NCBI GenBank assembly: GCA_964458575.1
Contig: CAYWMD010000006.1
Span: forward strand, 1-64,000
From: CAYWMD01 sp964458575
GTDB lineage: Bacteria > Verrucomicrobiota > Verrucomicrobiia > Limisphaerales > JADLHS01
Length of the DNA: 64,000 bases
Direction of reading: 5' to 3'
Below, one piece after another: positions 7,019 through 14,576 of this stretch. How positions within the stretch are numbered: position 1 is the first letter of the stretch; every line of letters starts with the position of its first letter. The position numbers and the translations under genes are program-made. A model generated the notes under the pieces. That model did no database searches, was not told where the DNA came from, and saw only the letters and a list, made by a program, of their open reading frames with translations.

Positions 7019-7704
7019 ACAGAATGATTTCTACATGTGCTTGCCTAATCGCGCTGGTTGCTACGTCTTGCGACAGCAGACCGCGTGCTGATCGTCACCT
7101 GTATGAAGCGTTGCGGATGGGCGACACCAACAGACTGCGACAGTATCTGGCTCAAGGTGGGGACGTTAACAAGCCTGTTCAATTTGGCCCGTATAGGCCG
7201 GAGAAAGCACCGATGTTAAGCCTCGCTGTCAAATGGGGTCAAGTATCTACCGTAGACTTTCTCCTGAGAAGCGGAGCAAGAATTAACTTTCATGGTGGAG
7301 GAACGAATGCGCCACTAATCTGGGCGATTTCAGAGAGCGAAACGGGCGTTAACGCCGACGCTCGCCTAAAAATACTGCAAATGTTACTCAGTGCAGGCGC
7401 AGATCCCAATATAAGAGAAAAGGCGCAGTATGGAAACACTCCCCTTCTCTGGGCTGCAATGCTTGGTGAGTCAAATATGGTTCGAGTCCTTCTGGCCTCA
7501 GGTGCCAAGGCCAACGATACGAATGACGGAGGGCAATCAGCTCTTCATCTGGCGAAGAATGCCGAAGTAGCCAAGTTGTTGCTCTCGGCCGGCGCGAACC
7601 GCGATCTTCAGACGAAAATGGGAAGAACCCCTGTAGATACCGCGCTCGATGATAGACGCTTTGACGTCCTTTCCATCCTCACAAACACTCCGGCGGATAA
7701 ATGA
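7015..7704 (+). CDS. Ankyrin-repeat lipoprotein, candidate immunity protein
   Basis: The gene encodes about 229 residues. The N-terminus MNRMISTCACLIALVATSC is a lipoprotein signal with the lipobox ending at a cysteine followed by DSRP. About five ankyrin repeats follow, with motifs such as LYEALRMGDTNRLRQYLAQG, PLLWAAMLGESNMVRVLLAS, GQSALHLAKNAEVAKLLLSA and GRTPVDTALDDRRFDVL. The ATG overlaps the stop of the RHS gene (ATGA), which suggests translational coupling. Ankyrin proteins are known among predicted immunity proteins of polymorphic toxin systems. A lipoprotein would protect in the periplasm or at the outer membrane, where a secreted tip could act. A TTG nine bases upstream is a weaker start. 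Confidence 0.8.
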   Translation: MNRMISTCACLIALVATSCDSRPRADRHLYEALRMGDTNRLRQYLAQGGDVNKPVQFGPYRPEKAPMLSLAVKWGQVSTVDFLLRSGARINFHGGGTNAPLIWAISESETGVNADARLKILQMLLSAGADPNIREKAQYGNTPLLWAAMLGESNMVRVLLASGAKANDTNDGGQSALHLAKNAEVAKLLLSAGANRDLQTKMGRTPVDTALDDRRFDVLSILTNTPADK

Positions 7705-7755
7705 TTGCATCAGTGGAACTCCAATGGAAATTGGCCGCGCTTGCCGCATAGTGAT

Positions 7756-8640
7756 ATGAAACTCAAATCACAGATTGCAGTGTGCCTGACGTTGGTCTTG
7801 GCATTGACGCTTGTGCCCTTCGCGTCGCAAGCCCGCTATCTGAACCCCAGCACCGGCCGCTTCTGGACGATGGACACCTACGAGGGGAACAACTCCGACC
7901 CGCTCTCGCTGCACAAATACCTCTATGCGCACGCGGACCCGATCAATGGCATAGACCCCTCGGGACACTCCTTCATTTTGGAGTTTAGTATCGCGAATGC
8001 GAAGCGAGGAGCAATCGCTGGCTTCACTCTTGGTGCAATAAACGCGGGCTGGACTTACGCAAAGACGAGAAGCGCGTCTGCCGCAATTCGCAGCGGTTTG
8101 CTGACCTCAGCTACTGTCGGGATGTCCTTTGTGTCGCCCCTCGCCGCATGGACGTTTGGCACGGCTGGAGTGGGGATGCTCGGATACGGCGTCGCAAGCG
8201 GTGACATTACCGCTGACGACTTGCCTGAGATTGCAACGTATGTCGTCGCAGGCGTGATACTCCACGCAACTCTGCCCGGCAAACTGGACGGGTCTGTTTA
8301 TGCGCAGAAGACCTATCGCCCCAAGTTCAGCAAGGAAGGCAGAGCCGAGTTGTCGAAAATTACCGGTCGCCAAATCAACACGGTGGATGACCTTGTTCAG
8401 GCCATCAAAGATGGTGTGGTCAAAGTGGATGACATCCCCGTCAACTACATCGTCCGCGACGGAAACACCATAATTCTCAACACGAGGACATCTATGGCTT
8501 TGGAAAAAGCCGGCATTCCAAAGAGCCAGTGGAAGGGAAGCAACCGAACGGGGGACGAGTTTTGGGAATCGCTGCTCGATGGGCAACTCAAGAGAAACAA
8601 CTTGGACAACTCGGGCACGACCACTGTAATGCCGGAATAG
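7756..8640 (+). CDS. Signal peptide joined to RHS tip and a toxin-like domain
   Basis: The gene encodes 294 residues. Residues 1-26 form a textbook Sec signal peptide (MKLKSQIAVCLTLVLALTLV, then PFASQA). It is followed at once by residues 27-70 of an RHS core end (RYLNPSTGRFWTMDTYEG to GIDPSG). No other RHS shell sequence is present. Residues 71-160 contain hydrophobic helices. Residues 185-294 form a separate domain with FSKEGRAELSKITGRQI, IILNTRTSMALEKAGIPKSQ and RTGDEFWESLLDGQLKRNNL; I recognise similar tips in RHS/CDI-type toxins but cannot name the activity. The earlier in-frame start at 7705 lacks a signal peptide and is rejected. A small immunity-like gene follows after four bases. Confidence 0.75.
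   Translation: MKLKSQIAVCLTLVLALTLVPFASQARYLNPSTGRFWTMDTYEGNNSDPLSLHKYLYAHADPINGIDPSGHSFILEFSIANAKRGAIAGFTLGAINAGWTYAKTRSASAAIRSGLLTSATVGMSFVSPLAAWTFGTAGVGMLGYGVASGDITADDLPEIATYVVAGVILHATLPGKLDGSVYAQKTYRPKFSKEGRAELSKITGRQINTVDDLVQAIKDGVVKVDDIPVNYIVRDGNTIILNTRTSMALEKAGIPKSQWKGSNRTGDEFWESLLDGQLKRNNLDNSGTTTVMPE
7831..7965 (+). repeat. RHS-tip repeat, copy 2
   Basis: This is the second copy of the 135-bp segment encoding ARYLNPSTGRFW to DPSG. It is fused directly behind a signal-peptide coding sequence, and over about 75 bp it differs from copy 1 at only a few silent positions. Confidence 0.85.
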
Positions 8641-8644
8641 TCTC

Positions 8645-9034
8645 ATGAACGCAAAACCACATCTTTCACTTTCGCTTCCGGGATCAGGGCCAGGCGACTC
8701 CTGCGTAACCTCGGACGGTGGCGAGTTGCTGCTGGAGTATGAGTATCGCAAAGACGGGCGAGATTTTATTGGCCGGCTCCGCTTCGAGGGCGTCGCTGCC
8801 TATCGGTTCAGAAACGAGGTTCACAGCCGAGGTTTTGTTCCGTCCAGCTACGACTCTGTTGTAGATATCGTTGATTCGCCGTGGCTGGAAGAACTTGCGA
8901 AAGCAGTTTCCGAAGGCATGACTAGCGCCAGCGGGAAGAAGCATTTTGCGCTGTTCCTCAGCAGCAATGGTTACTTTGAAGTCATCGCAGACTCCGCCCA
9001 ACTCTTGTCACCAGCCGAAGGCTCGCTCGAATGA
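8645..9034 (+). CDS. Candidate immunity protein for the upstream toxin
   Basis: The gene encodes 129 residues with no signal peptide. It has the compact, mixed alpha/beta, acidic look of immunity proteins: LLLEYEYRKDGRDFIGRLRF, GVAAYRFRNEVHS, VDIVDSPWLEELAKAVSEG and HFALFLSSNGYFEVIADSA. I recognise the pattern from genes that follow RHS/CDI toxin tips but not a named family. The ATG lies four bases after the toxin stop, so the two are almost certainly cotranscribed. A cytoplasmic immunity protein implies that the cognate toxin acts in the cytoplasm. Confidence 0.65.
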   Translation: MNAKPHLSLSLPGSGPGDSCVTSDGGELLLEYEYRKDGRDFIGRLRFEGVAAYRFRNEVHSRGFVPSSYDSVVDIVDSPWLEELAKAVSEGMTSASGKKHFALFLSSNGYFEVIADSAQLLSPAEGSLE

Positions 9035-9086
9035 GCAATGCGCGAAATCCCGCCGGTGTCCCGCCAAACGGTGTGAAAGGGATTTT

Positions 9087-10067
9087 TTGACGCGAAACTT
9101 GTGCTCGATCCTGCTCGGTCGCCGGCCAGCTTGGTTTATCGGTTTGGTCATCGCTATGGTGTGTGCACTGGAACAACGGCAGACGGTGGCGCAACCGAGC
9201 AATATCGCTATTGCTTCACCCTTCACAGGTGAGCGTGAATCCGTTATGCAAGCGGATCGTGACTTGGAGCGATTGTTGCGCGACCAAGGCGCGGAGCTTG
9301 ATTTGGCCGAGGCAAATTGGCTGGTTGCGGCGGGCATTCCAGAGTTTCGCACCCTGACGCGGGGCAGTTATCTCAAAGCGTTGGATGACTTGACCGAACA
9401 GGTGCGTCAGGAAATGGCCAGAATGCAAAAGGTCGCTGCCGGCAGGGGCGAGGATCTCAACAGTCCCAAGACCCGCTGCGCGATCTTTTGTAATGCCATC
9501 ATCAAGTTGCAGTTCGCCTACAAGGAAGAGTTCCGGCAAGAAAAGGTGACGCCTACGCTGTTGAAATCGTTGTATGCCGACCCGGATAACTTCTGTCTGG
9601 CGGGACTGCTGCGCACCCGGCGCGGTTCGTGCGTGTCCATGCCGCTGATCTATCTGGTGATCGGCCAGCGATTGGGAATGCCGGTGCATCTGGTGTCCAT
9701 TGGCCGACATTATTTTATCCGTTGGGAAGAACCCGGCTTTCGGATGAACATCGAGCCAACGATTGTGGACCGTGTTTCGGTGACGCCGGATGACTCCGTA
9801 TATCTGGAAATCGAGGGCTTAACACGGGAACAAGTGCGGGGCAGCGACCTGCGGAATCTGACGTCGCGTGAAGTGGTGGGCCATCTTTTGCTGGCGCGTT
9901 CGGGCTATTGGGCCACCAAAGGACCAAATCATTTGGCCCAGCAGCGACACGATCTTGCGCTTGCACGGGAGCTTGCCCCGGATGATGCGGGCATCCAGAG
10001 GTCACACGCAGCCGTATTCAAACGCGGCAGTTCAAAACCCTCGACAACCCGGTCAAATCTGAAATAA
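9087..10067 (+). CDS. Secreted transglutaminase-like (Transglut_core2) protein
   Basis: The gene encodes about 326 residues. An N-terminal hydrophobic stretch (AWFIGLVIAMVCALEQRQTV) is a signal peptide or anchor. The core motif RRGSCVSMPLIYLVIGQRLG carries the nucleophile cysteine, and LVSIGRHYFIRWEEPGFRMN carries the histidine. Together these identify the transglutaminase-like core-2 domain of the SirB1/TPR type. Such domains act as cysteine peptidases or transferases, or may be non-catalytic. The TTG at 9087, preceded by GTGAAAGGGA, is the most likely start; the frame is open from 8946 but overlaps the immunity gene. It sits between two RHS-tip toxin genes on the same strand, so a role in processing or crosslinking is possible but unproven. 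Confidence 0.75.
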   Translation: MTRNLCSILLGRRPAWFIGLVIAMVCALEQRQTVAQPSNIAIASPFTGERESVMQADRDLERLLRDQGAELDLAEANWLVAAGIPEFRTLTRGSYLKALDDLTEQVRQEMARMQKVAAGRGEDLNSPKTRCAIFCNAIIKLQFAYKEEFRQEKVTPTLLKSLYADPDNFCLAGLLRTRRGSCVSMPLIYLVIGQRLGMPVHLVSIGRHYFIRWEEPGFRMNIEPTIVDRVSVTPDDSVYLEIEGLTREQVRGSDLRNLTSREVVGHLLLARSGYWATKGPNHLAQQRHDLALARELAPDDAGIQRSHAAVFKRGSSKPSTTRSNLK

Positions 10068-10085
10068 AGGAAAGGAAATTTCGAT

Positions 10086-11000
10086 ATGAACAAATTGATC
10101 AGCGGTATTCTGGCAATCCTGTTGGCGGTCGCGCTCGTGCCAACGACCTCCCAGGCCCGTTACCTGAACCCGAATACCGGTCGCTTCCAAACGATGGACA
10201 CGTATGAGGGCAACCAGTCTGACCCATTGAGCCTGCACAAATACGTGTACACGCACTGTAATCCGGTCAATGGAATAGATCCGTCGGGAAATGGCAACAT
10301 GTCATACTCGGACGTGGGAACAGCCATGCTGGGTGGAGCGCTTCTTGCCGGGATGTTTAGTTGCGTTGCCGATCTCGCCCACAGACGCGCTACTACGGTC
10401 TCGTCATTGGCTCAGGCCATGTCATGGGGCGCTGTCTTAGGTCCGTATGCTGTAGAAGTTCCTTATTTTGCAGGAGGCCTCGGAATACTGGGCCTAAATG
10501 TGGGTGCTCGGACAGCTTACGAGGTTTTCACGGATAAGGAGTCCACACCCGTCCAACGCACGGCGGCTTTAGCAATGGTGGTGACCTCCATTTATGGAAT
10601 TCACTATGGGCAGCTATACGCCAAGAACCAACAAATTGCGTTGCCGCGGATTTCTTACACGGAGCAGCCTTCCCCCAAACTGAGTGCCATTGGTCCGCCA
10701 CTTCCGAACCCAATTACAGTCAAACCGGGCTACATTCAATATAAAGTCAACCCGCGAGCTCTCAGAGCCGGCCAGCAAAGAGCCGTAAATATATCGCGGA
10801 TAAACACGCAAGACAGACTTCAACAAGCCGACATTCCTCGTCACGACGGGCCCGTAATGGTCACGAAAGACGGTGTGATTGTTGACGGTCATCATGCAGC
10901 TCGGGCTGCCGCCGAAGCGGGGAGAACCATTGATGTCTTAGTAGTGGAGGCAAATTTTGAAGCCGGTCCCCCGATAATGGAATTACCAAAATATTACTAA
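10086..11000 (+). CDS. Signal peptide joined to RHS tip and ParB-like toxin domain
   Basis: The gene encodes 304 residues. Residues 1-24 are a signal peptide (MNKLISGILAILLAVALVP, then TTSQA), followed directly by the RHS core end RYLNPNTGRFQTMDTYEG to DPSG at residue 68. Residues 75-180 have hydrophobic helices. The C-terminal part contains VMVTKDGVIVDGHHAARAAA, resembling the ParB/sulfiredoxin fold (DGHHA box) found in some polymorphic toxin tips with nuclease or nucleotide-modifying activity; the exact activity is unknown. A purine-rich ribosome-binding site (AAAGGAAAGGAAA) precedes the ATG. Architecture is the same as the gene at 7756, with a different toxin domain, and it is again followed by a small gene. 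Confidence 0.75.
   Translation: MNKLISGILAILLAVALVPTTSQARYLNPNTGRFQTMDTYEGNQSDPLSLHKYVYTHCNPVNGIDPSGNGNMSYSDVGTAMLGGALLAGMFSCVADLAHRRATTVSSLAQAMSWGAVLGPYAVEVPYFAGGLGILGLNVGARTAYEVFTDKESTPVQRTAALAMVVTSIYGIHYGQLYAKNQQIALPRISYTEQPSPKLSAIGPPLPNPITVKPGYIQYKVNPRALRAGQQRAVNISRINTQDRLQQADIPRHDGPVMVTKDGVIVDGHHAARAAAEAGRTIDVLVVEANFEAGPPIMELPKYY
10155..10289 (+). repeat. RHS-tip repeat, copy 3
   Basis: This is the third copy of the 135-bp RHS-tip segment. It is clearly related in protein and length but more diverged in DNA than copies 1 and 2, so it is an older duplication or came from another source. Confidence 0.8.
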
Positions 11001-11009
11001 CCGTTGAGC

Positions 11010-11303
11010 ATGAATTGTCCAAACGCTGTATCCGAAGCGATTCTTGAAATCATTAAACTCGGCCTCCTGAATATCAGGTATTATGCAGGCAAGGGTGATT
11101 CCGGCAGATGCTCGGTAGAAGCCAACCACCTTCACAATTTGCCGAGTATGCTTCGATCCTATGCACCCGAATTACTAAACTTTTACTTAGACATCGAACA
11201 ACCAGAGTTTGTCAGGGATACGCATGGGGTAAACATCGGTTCGTTCGAAGTGAATTGGAGGACTTTGAGAGCATTTCGTGCAGACGGAGGTCGAAGCGGA
11301 TGA
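11010..11303 (+). CDS. Candidate immunity protein for the ParB-like toxin
   Basis: The gene encodes 97 residues starting MNCPNAVSEAILEIIKLGLL. There is no signal peptide. The sequence includes YYAGKGDSGRCSVEANHLHN, LHNLPSMLRSYAPELLNFYL and FEVNWRTLRAF. I do not recognise a family. Its position nine bases after the toxin stop, its size and its strand make it the best immunity candidate. A TTG six bases upstream is also possible. It lies 42 bp from the end of the convergent gene at 11345. Confidence 0.6.
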   Translation: MNCPNAVSEAILEIIKLGLLNIRYYAGKGDSGRCSVEANHLHNLPSMLRSYAPELLNFYLDIEQPEFVRDTHGVNIGSFEVNWRTLRAFRADGGRSG

Positions 11304-11344
11304 TAGTGTTCGTACCCGAGCGTCCCACCGCTTGGCCTCACACC

Positions 11345-13153
11345 TCAAGGCGTCCCGACGCTGTAGTATCGTGCATAAGGTCGCGGTTGAGCTGCGTCTT
11401 GCAGAACAAACAACCCATTTGTTTCCGCCACGGAATTTGTCACCGTCGTCCACTGAGCAAAATCTGTCGTGGCCAAAAGACGATAGTTCCGCCCGGGATA
11501 ACCTGTTCCCGACACTTGGAAACCGTTGGTCAGCCGTTCAATGCCGGTAATCTTGGGTCGGATCAATCCCAAGCCTTCACTGCTCCAGGTCACCCCTTCA
11601 CCCACGTAGCGCGTGATCGGCACCCAACCTTCCCCCAGAGAGGGAGGAGGTGTCTCGGCCGGGAGTTGCTTGGTGAAATGTTCCGCCCAGATGTCGTAAA
11701 ACGTCATCTCGGTGGCATTGAGCAGCCGGTTGTGGCTGCCGGCCACGAAGGCAATCGAGAAATGGCGTTGCGCGGTTTCCGGCCCGGGTGTTCGCACTCC
11801 ATAGCGGTTTGCGATGGTGGAAATGCTCACCTGCATTGTGTTCTCCAAAAGGTCTAGTCCGTTACAGTCAAAGGTCAGGAAATTGGTTGCCACATAAAGC
11901 ACCGGCACGGCCGACGTACTGATCAGTCCCATCATGTATTTGTCCCAGAGTGCTGCTTGCCGGTGTAGGGAGGCAGACCCGCAGTCCCTCCGAATGAACA
12001 CGGTGCTTCCGTTGGTTTGGAACGTGGCGAGAAATCCACCGACGAGGCTGTTCGCCGTGGAGTTCTTTCGGTAGTGACCGTCGCCGGTACTGATGCCGAA
12101 GGCGGTGCTGGTCCAGGACGACCATTGGTGCATGAACTCGTGCATTCCATTGATGGAATCGCTGATGCCCCGGGTCATGCAATCATAGACAACCACTCCT
12201 TGCAGGCGATTGGAACTGCCGTAATAGCTGCCGATGTCGTATTGCTGGTAACCCGTGCCAGTGGGAATCGAGCGCACCCACAGATGTCGGCCGCTGGTGA
12301 AGTTGGCCGTGGTGTTGAAGGGCAGGAATTCAATGTGGTCCGTGGTGAAAAAGGCCAGAAAGTCAAATGCGTCGGGCAGGACGGAGTAAACCTGTTCGCC
12401 GGCGGTGGTCAGAAGGGTCGAGTAGCGGAGCGCTTTTTGCGGTCCACGAGTGGTTTGGACGATGTTGATCAGGTGTGTCGAGGCTTGAATATTGCTCGCG
12501 AGCATGACGGTCTGCACCATCGGGATGTTGGTGCTTAACAGCGCCACTGCGGGATTGATCAGGAATGAAGTGCTCGTGCTGTTCGTTTCGAGCACCGACA
12601 CATATCCAACCAAGTCCGTGCGTATTCCCTGAGGGGCATTGGTTGAGCCAGTCACTGGCAGGGGTCTTTCAATCCGATACCGCAACCGTTCGCTCGTAAA
12701 AATGTAATCTCCCGCGACTCGGTCTCCCTCCAGTCCGTCGTCCCGAAGGATGACGTTGGTTACGCCGGATTCGGACACCAGGATGGTGTGCGAAATACCG
12801 CATGTCATCATTGTCACTGGACCGTTGGCATCCACTTCCAATCGGAATGACTCCACACCGTCAGCCCGAATTGCATTTGGGATGCACTCCCACGAGCGCA
12901 TCCCGGAAAGAAGCACGCCGAGGGGCTTCGGACCGGAGTCCGAAGATTCGGACGTCGGTTGCAAACCGTTGCCGCACACCCGCGGGATACCATCCTCGTC
13001 AATATCAATAATGGATTCCTCGGGCACACCTTGGGCTTTCAGGGTGCTTAACAGCGATGCAGTTTTGTCTTGCTGTGGGGCGGCCCACAAACAGACACCC
13101 GCCAGAAAGGAAAATGCGAATGTGAGGGCTCGCTTGAGGCTGTCTGTGCTCAT
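11345..13153 (-). CDS. Secreted protein with HExxH zinc-peptidase-like motif
   Basis: The gene encodes about 602 residues. The signal peptide is MSTDSLKRALTFAFSFLAGV, then CLWAAPQ. Near residue 337 the motif NGMHEFMHQWSSW has an HExxH pattern, typical of zinc metallopeptidases; a third ligand cannot be assigned. The N-terminal half has a segment (VILRDDGLEGDRVAGDYIFT) resembling a choice-of-anchor or bacterial Ig-like domain. The last 70 residues (FQVSGTGYPGRNYRLLATTD to the end) are the kind of C-terminal beta domain common on secreted Verrucomicrobiota proteins. The start at 13153 puts the signal peptide at the N-terminus. It is convergent with the toxin cluster and has no obvious partner. 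Confidence 0.65.
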   Translation of the reverse strand: MSTDSLKRALTFAFSFLAGVCLWAAPQQDKTASLLSTLKAQGVPEESIIDIDEDGIPRVCGNGLQPTSESSDSGPKPLGVLLSGMRSWECIPNAIRADGVESFRLEVDANGPVTMMTCGISHTILVSESGVTNVILRDDGLEGDRVAGDYIFTSERLRYRIERPLPVTGSTNAPQGIRTDLVGYVSVLETNSTSTSFLINPAVALLSTNIPMVQTVMLASNIQASTHLINIVQTTRGPQKALRYSTLLTTAGEQVYSVLPDAFDFLAFFTTDHIEFLPFNTTANFTSGRHLWVRSIPTGTGYQQYDIGSYYGSSNRLQGVVVYDCMTRGISDSINGMHEFMHQWSSWTSTAFGISTGDGHYRKNSTANSLVGGFLATFQTNGSTVFIRRDCGSASLHRQAALWDKYMMGLISTSAVPVLYVATNFLTFDCNGLDLLENTMQVSISTIANRYGVRTPGPETAQRHFSIAFVAGSHNRLLNATEMTFYDIWAEHFTKQLPAETPPPSLGEGWVPITRYVGEGVTWSSEGLGLIRPKITGIERLTNGFQVSGTGYPGRNYRLLATTDFAQWTTVTNSVAETNGLFVLQDAAQPRPYARYYSVGTP

Positions 13154-13588
13154 GTTTCGGGATGGTCCGTTCTGAACTTCTGGCGAATTGAACTCATTAG
13201 CGCTCAACGAAAGCGAGGATTCAAGTGAATTCAGTCCGGTTCATTTACAGTGAGATTATGGCGGCTAGGAGTGAGAGGCACTCGCGGCCCGGATTGACCC
13301 CGGTTACCGGCAGGTAAAGAGCTGCTGGCTAAAAAGGGCACGTTCGACCCGCCCTTTGAATGCAGGATCATCTCGCTGCGAACTCGTCATGTTCCTATCT
13401 GTTCCGTCACTGACCGTATCCAGCCGCGATGCCCGGCCGTAAGTAGCAATGGTTGAGGGTTGATGGTTGAGAGTTCAGCGGGCCACCGGAATAACCTTCC
13501 GCCAACAATTGGCCGGCGCCGTTGTAAATCAGGGACGAGGTGGAACTGGTCCCTCCCGTGATTTGGGTTCGCGGTCCGCGCCGGTCGC
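13154..13588. other. Intergenic region with a heptamer repeat
   Basis: No gene is seen. The region separates two minus-strand genes and should contain the promoter of the 11345-13153 gene. Its only recognisable structure is a 7-bp tandem repeat at 13451-13478. Confidence 0.6.
13451..13478. repeat. GGTTGAG heptamer repeat, four units
   Basis: GGTTGAG, GGTTGAT, GGTTGAG and AGTTCAG follow each other exactly. The period matches the array at 1435-1490 although the unit sequence differs. Confidence 0.75.
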
Positions 13589-14491
13589 TTACTGTTGCGT
13601 CACTTTGAACCCCTTTTTCTTGAGCATTTCCACCAAGCCTTCCTTGCCGACAAGATGGCCCGCGCCGACGATGACAATCGCATTGCGGTCGCCGCGCAAC
13701 AGCTCCTCGACTTTCGGCAGCCAGGTGTGATTCCGGTCCGTCACGAGCCGCTTGAAGATGACCGGGGCTTCTTGCGTGGCTTCATTCAGGAACTGGTCGA
13801 GCTTCTGCGCGTCGCCGGTTTGCCAGGCTTTGAACAGGTCACCGAATTCCTGCTTCATTTTGTCCAGGTCTTGCAACGTGCTTTTCATGACCAGTTCGCC
13901 TTCCGTCTTCGACAGACCGGTCAACAGGCTGATCTGAAAGTCCACCGTTTCCAAAGGCAGGATTTCCTTGCCGTCTTCCTTGGCGCGCGGGAAGAAATGC
14001 TTGTCCAAGCCATACTCCGCATCAAAGCCGAGTTGTTGCAGTTGCACCATCACGAGGGAAACGGCCGCCATCATGGGCTTCATTTGGTCGAATGCGGTGG
14101 GCGGCAGTTTGGCGGCCTTCACGTGGTTGGTGAAGCTGGCATATACCTCCGGCGACAGCCAGTCACGCAGCGTTTCGCCCTTGGGCAACCGGGACTGGGC
14201 CAGAAGTTTCAGCGCGGCCAGCGGATTCTCCAGCGCCTCGATGTCCGTCTCGAAGGCGGCGATGCGCGCGTTGGTGAACGCCGATTCGATCACCGCCGGC
14301 AGGGGATAGTGTTCCGGCTTCATCAGGTGGATGGAACCGAGCAAATAGACGGTGGCGTGCGCACCCGGCACCTTCCACAAGGAGTTCCGCGCGGTCGAGG
14401 CAGCATTCGTCGGCTGCGCGGCAACCGGAGCAACAAGGCCGGCGGCCAGAGCAAGGAAAAGAGCGGTGAACCTCAGGTGGCGCATATTCAT
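13589..14491 (-). CDS. TraB/GumN family protein, secreted
   Basis: The gene encodes about 300 residues. The signal peptide is MNMRHLRFTALFLALAAGLV, ending PVAAQ. The mature protein has the TraB/GumN signatures: LWKVPGAHATVYLLGSIHLM near the start, the ESAF...AAFETDIEAL segment, LETVDFQISLLTGL in the middle, and the closing NAIVIVGAGHLVGKEGLVEM with a final GFKV. The fold is related to EreA/ChaN and proposed to be a metal-dependent hydrolase, with GxxH motifs as metal ligands; substrates are unknown. Two ATGs (14491 and 14485) are equally plausible. It is divergent from the HAD-Nudix gene, with an 85-bp shared promoter region. Confidence 0.88.
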   Translation of the reverse strand: MNMRHLRFTALFLALAAGLVAPVAAQPTNAASTARNSLWKVPGAHATVYLLGSIHLMKPEHYPLPAVIESAFTNARIAAFETDIEALENPLAALKLLAQSRLPKGETLRDWLSPEVYASFTNHVKAAKLPPTAFDQMKPMMAAVSLVMVQLQQLGFDAEYGLDKHFFPRAKEDGKEILPLETVDFQISLLTGLSKTEGELVMKSTLQDLDKMKQEFGDLFKAWQTGDAQKLDQFLNEATQEAPVIFKRLVTDRNHTWLPKVEELLRGDRNAIVIVGAGHLVGKEGLVEMLKKKGFKVTQQ

Positions 14492-14576
14492 TGCCGCGAA
14501 GCTAAAGCGCCGGTTCGAATCATGCAAAGGAAACTTTGTTTTGTGCGGGGGCGGCGTGGTGCCTTAACCTCAGCCC

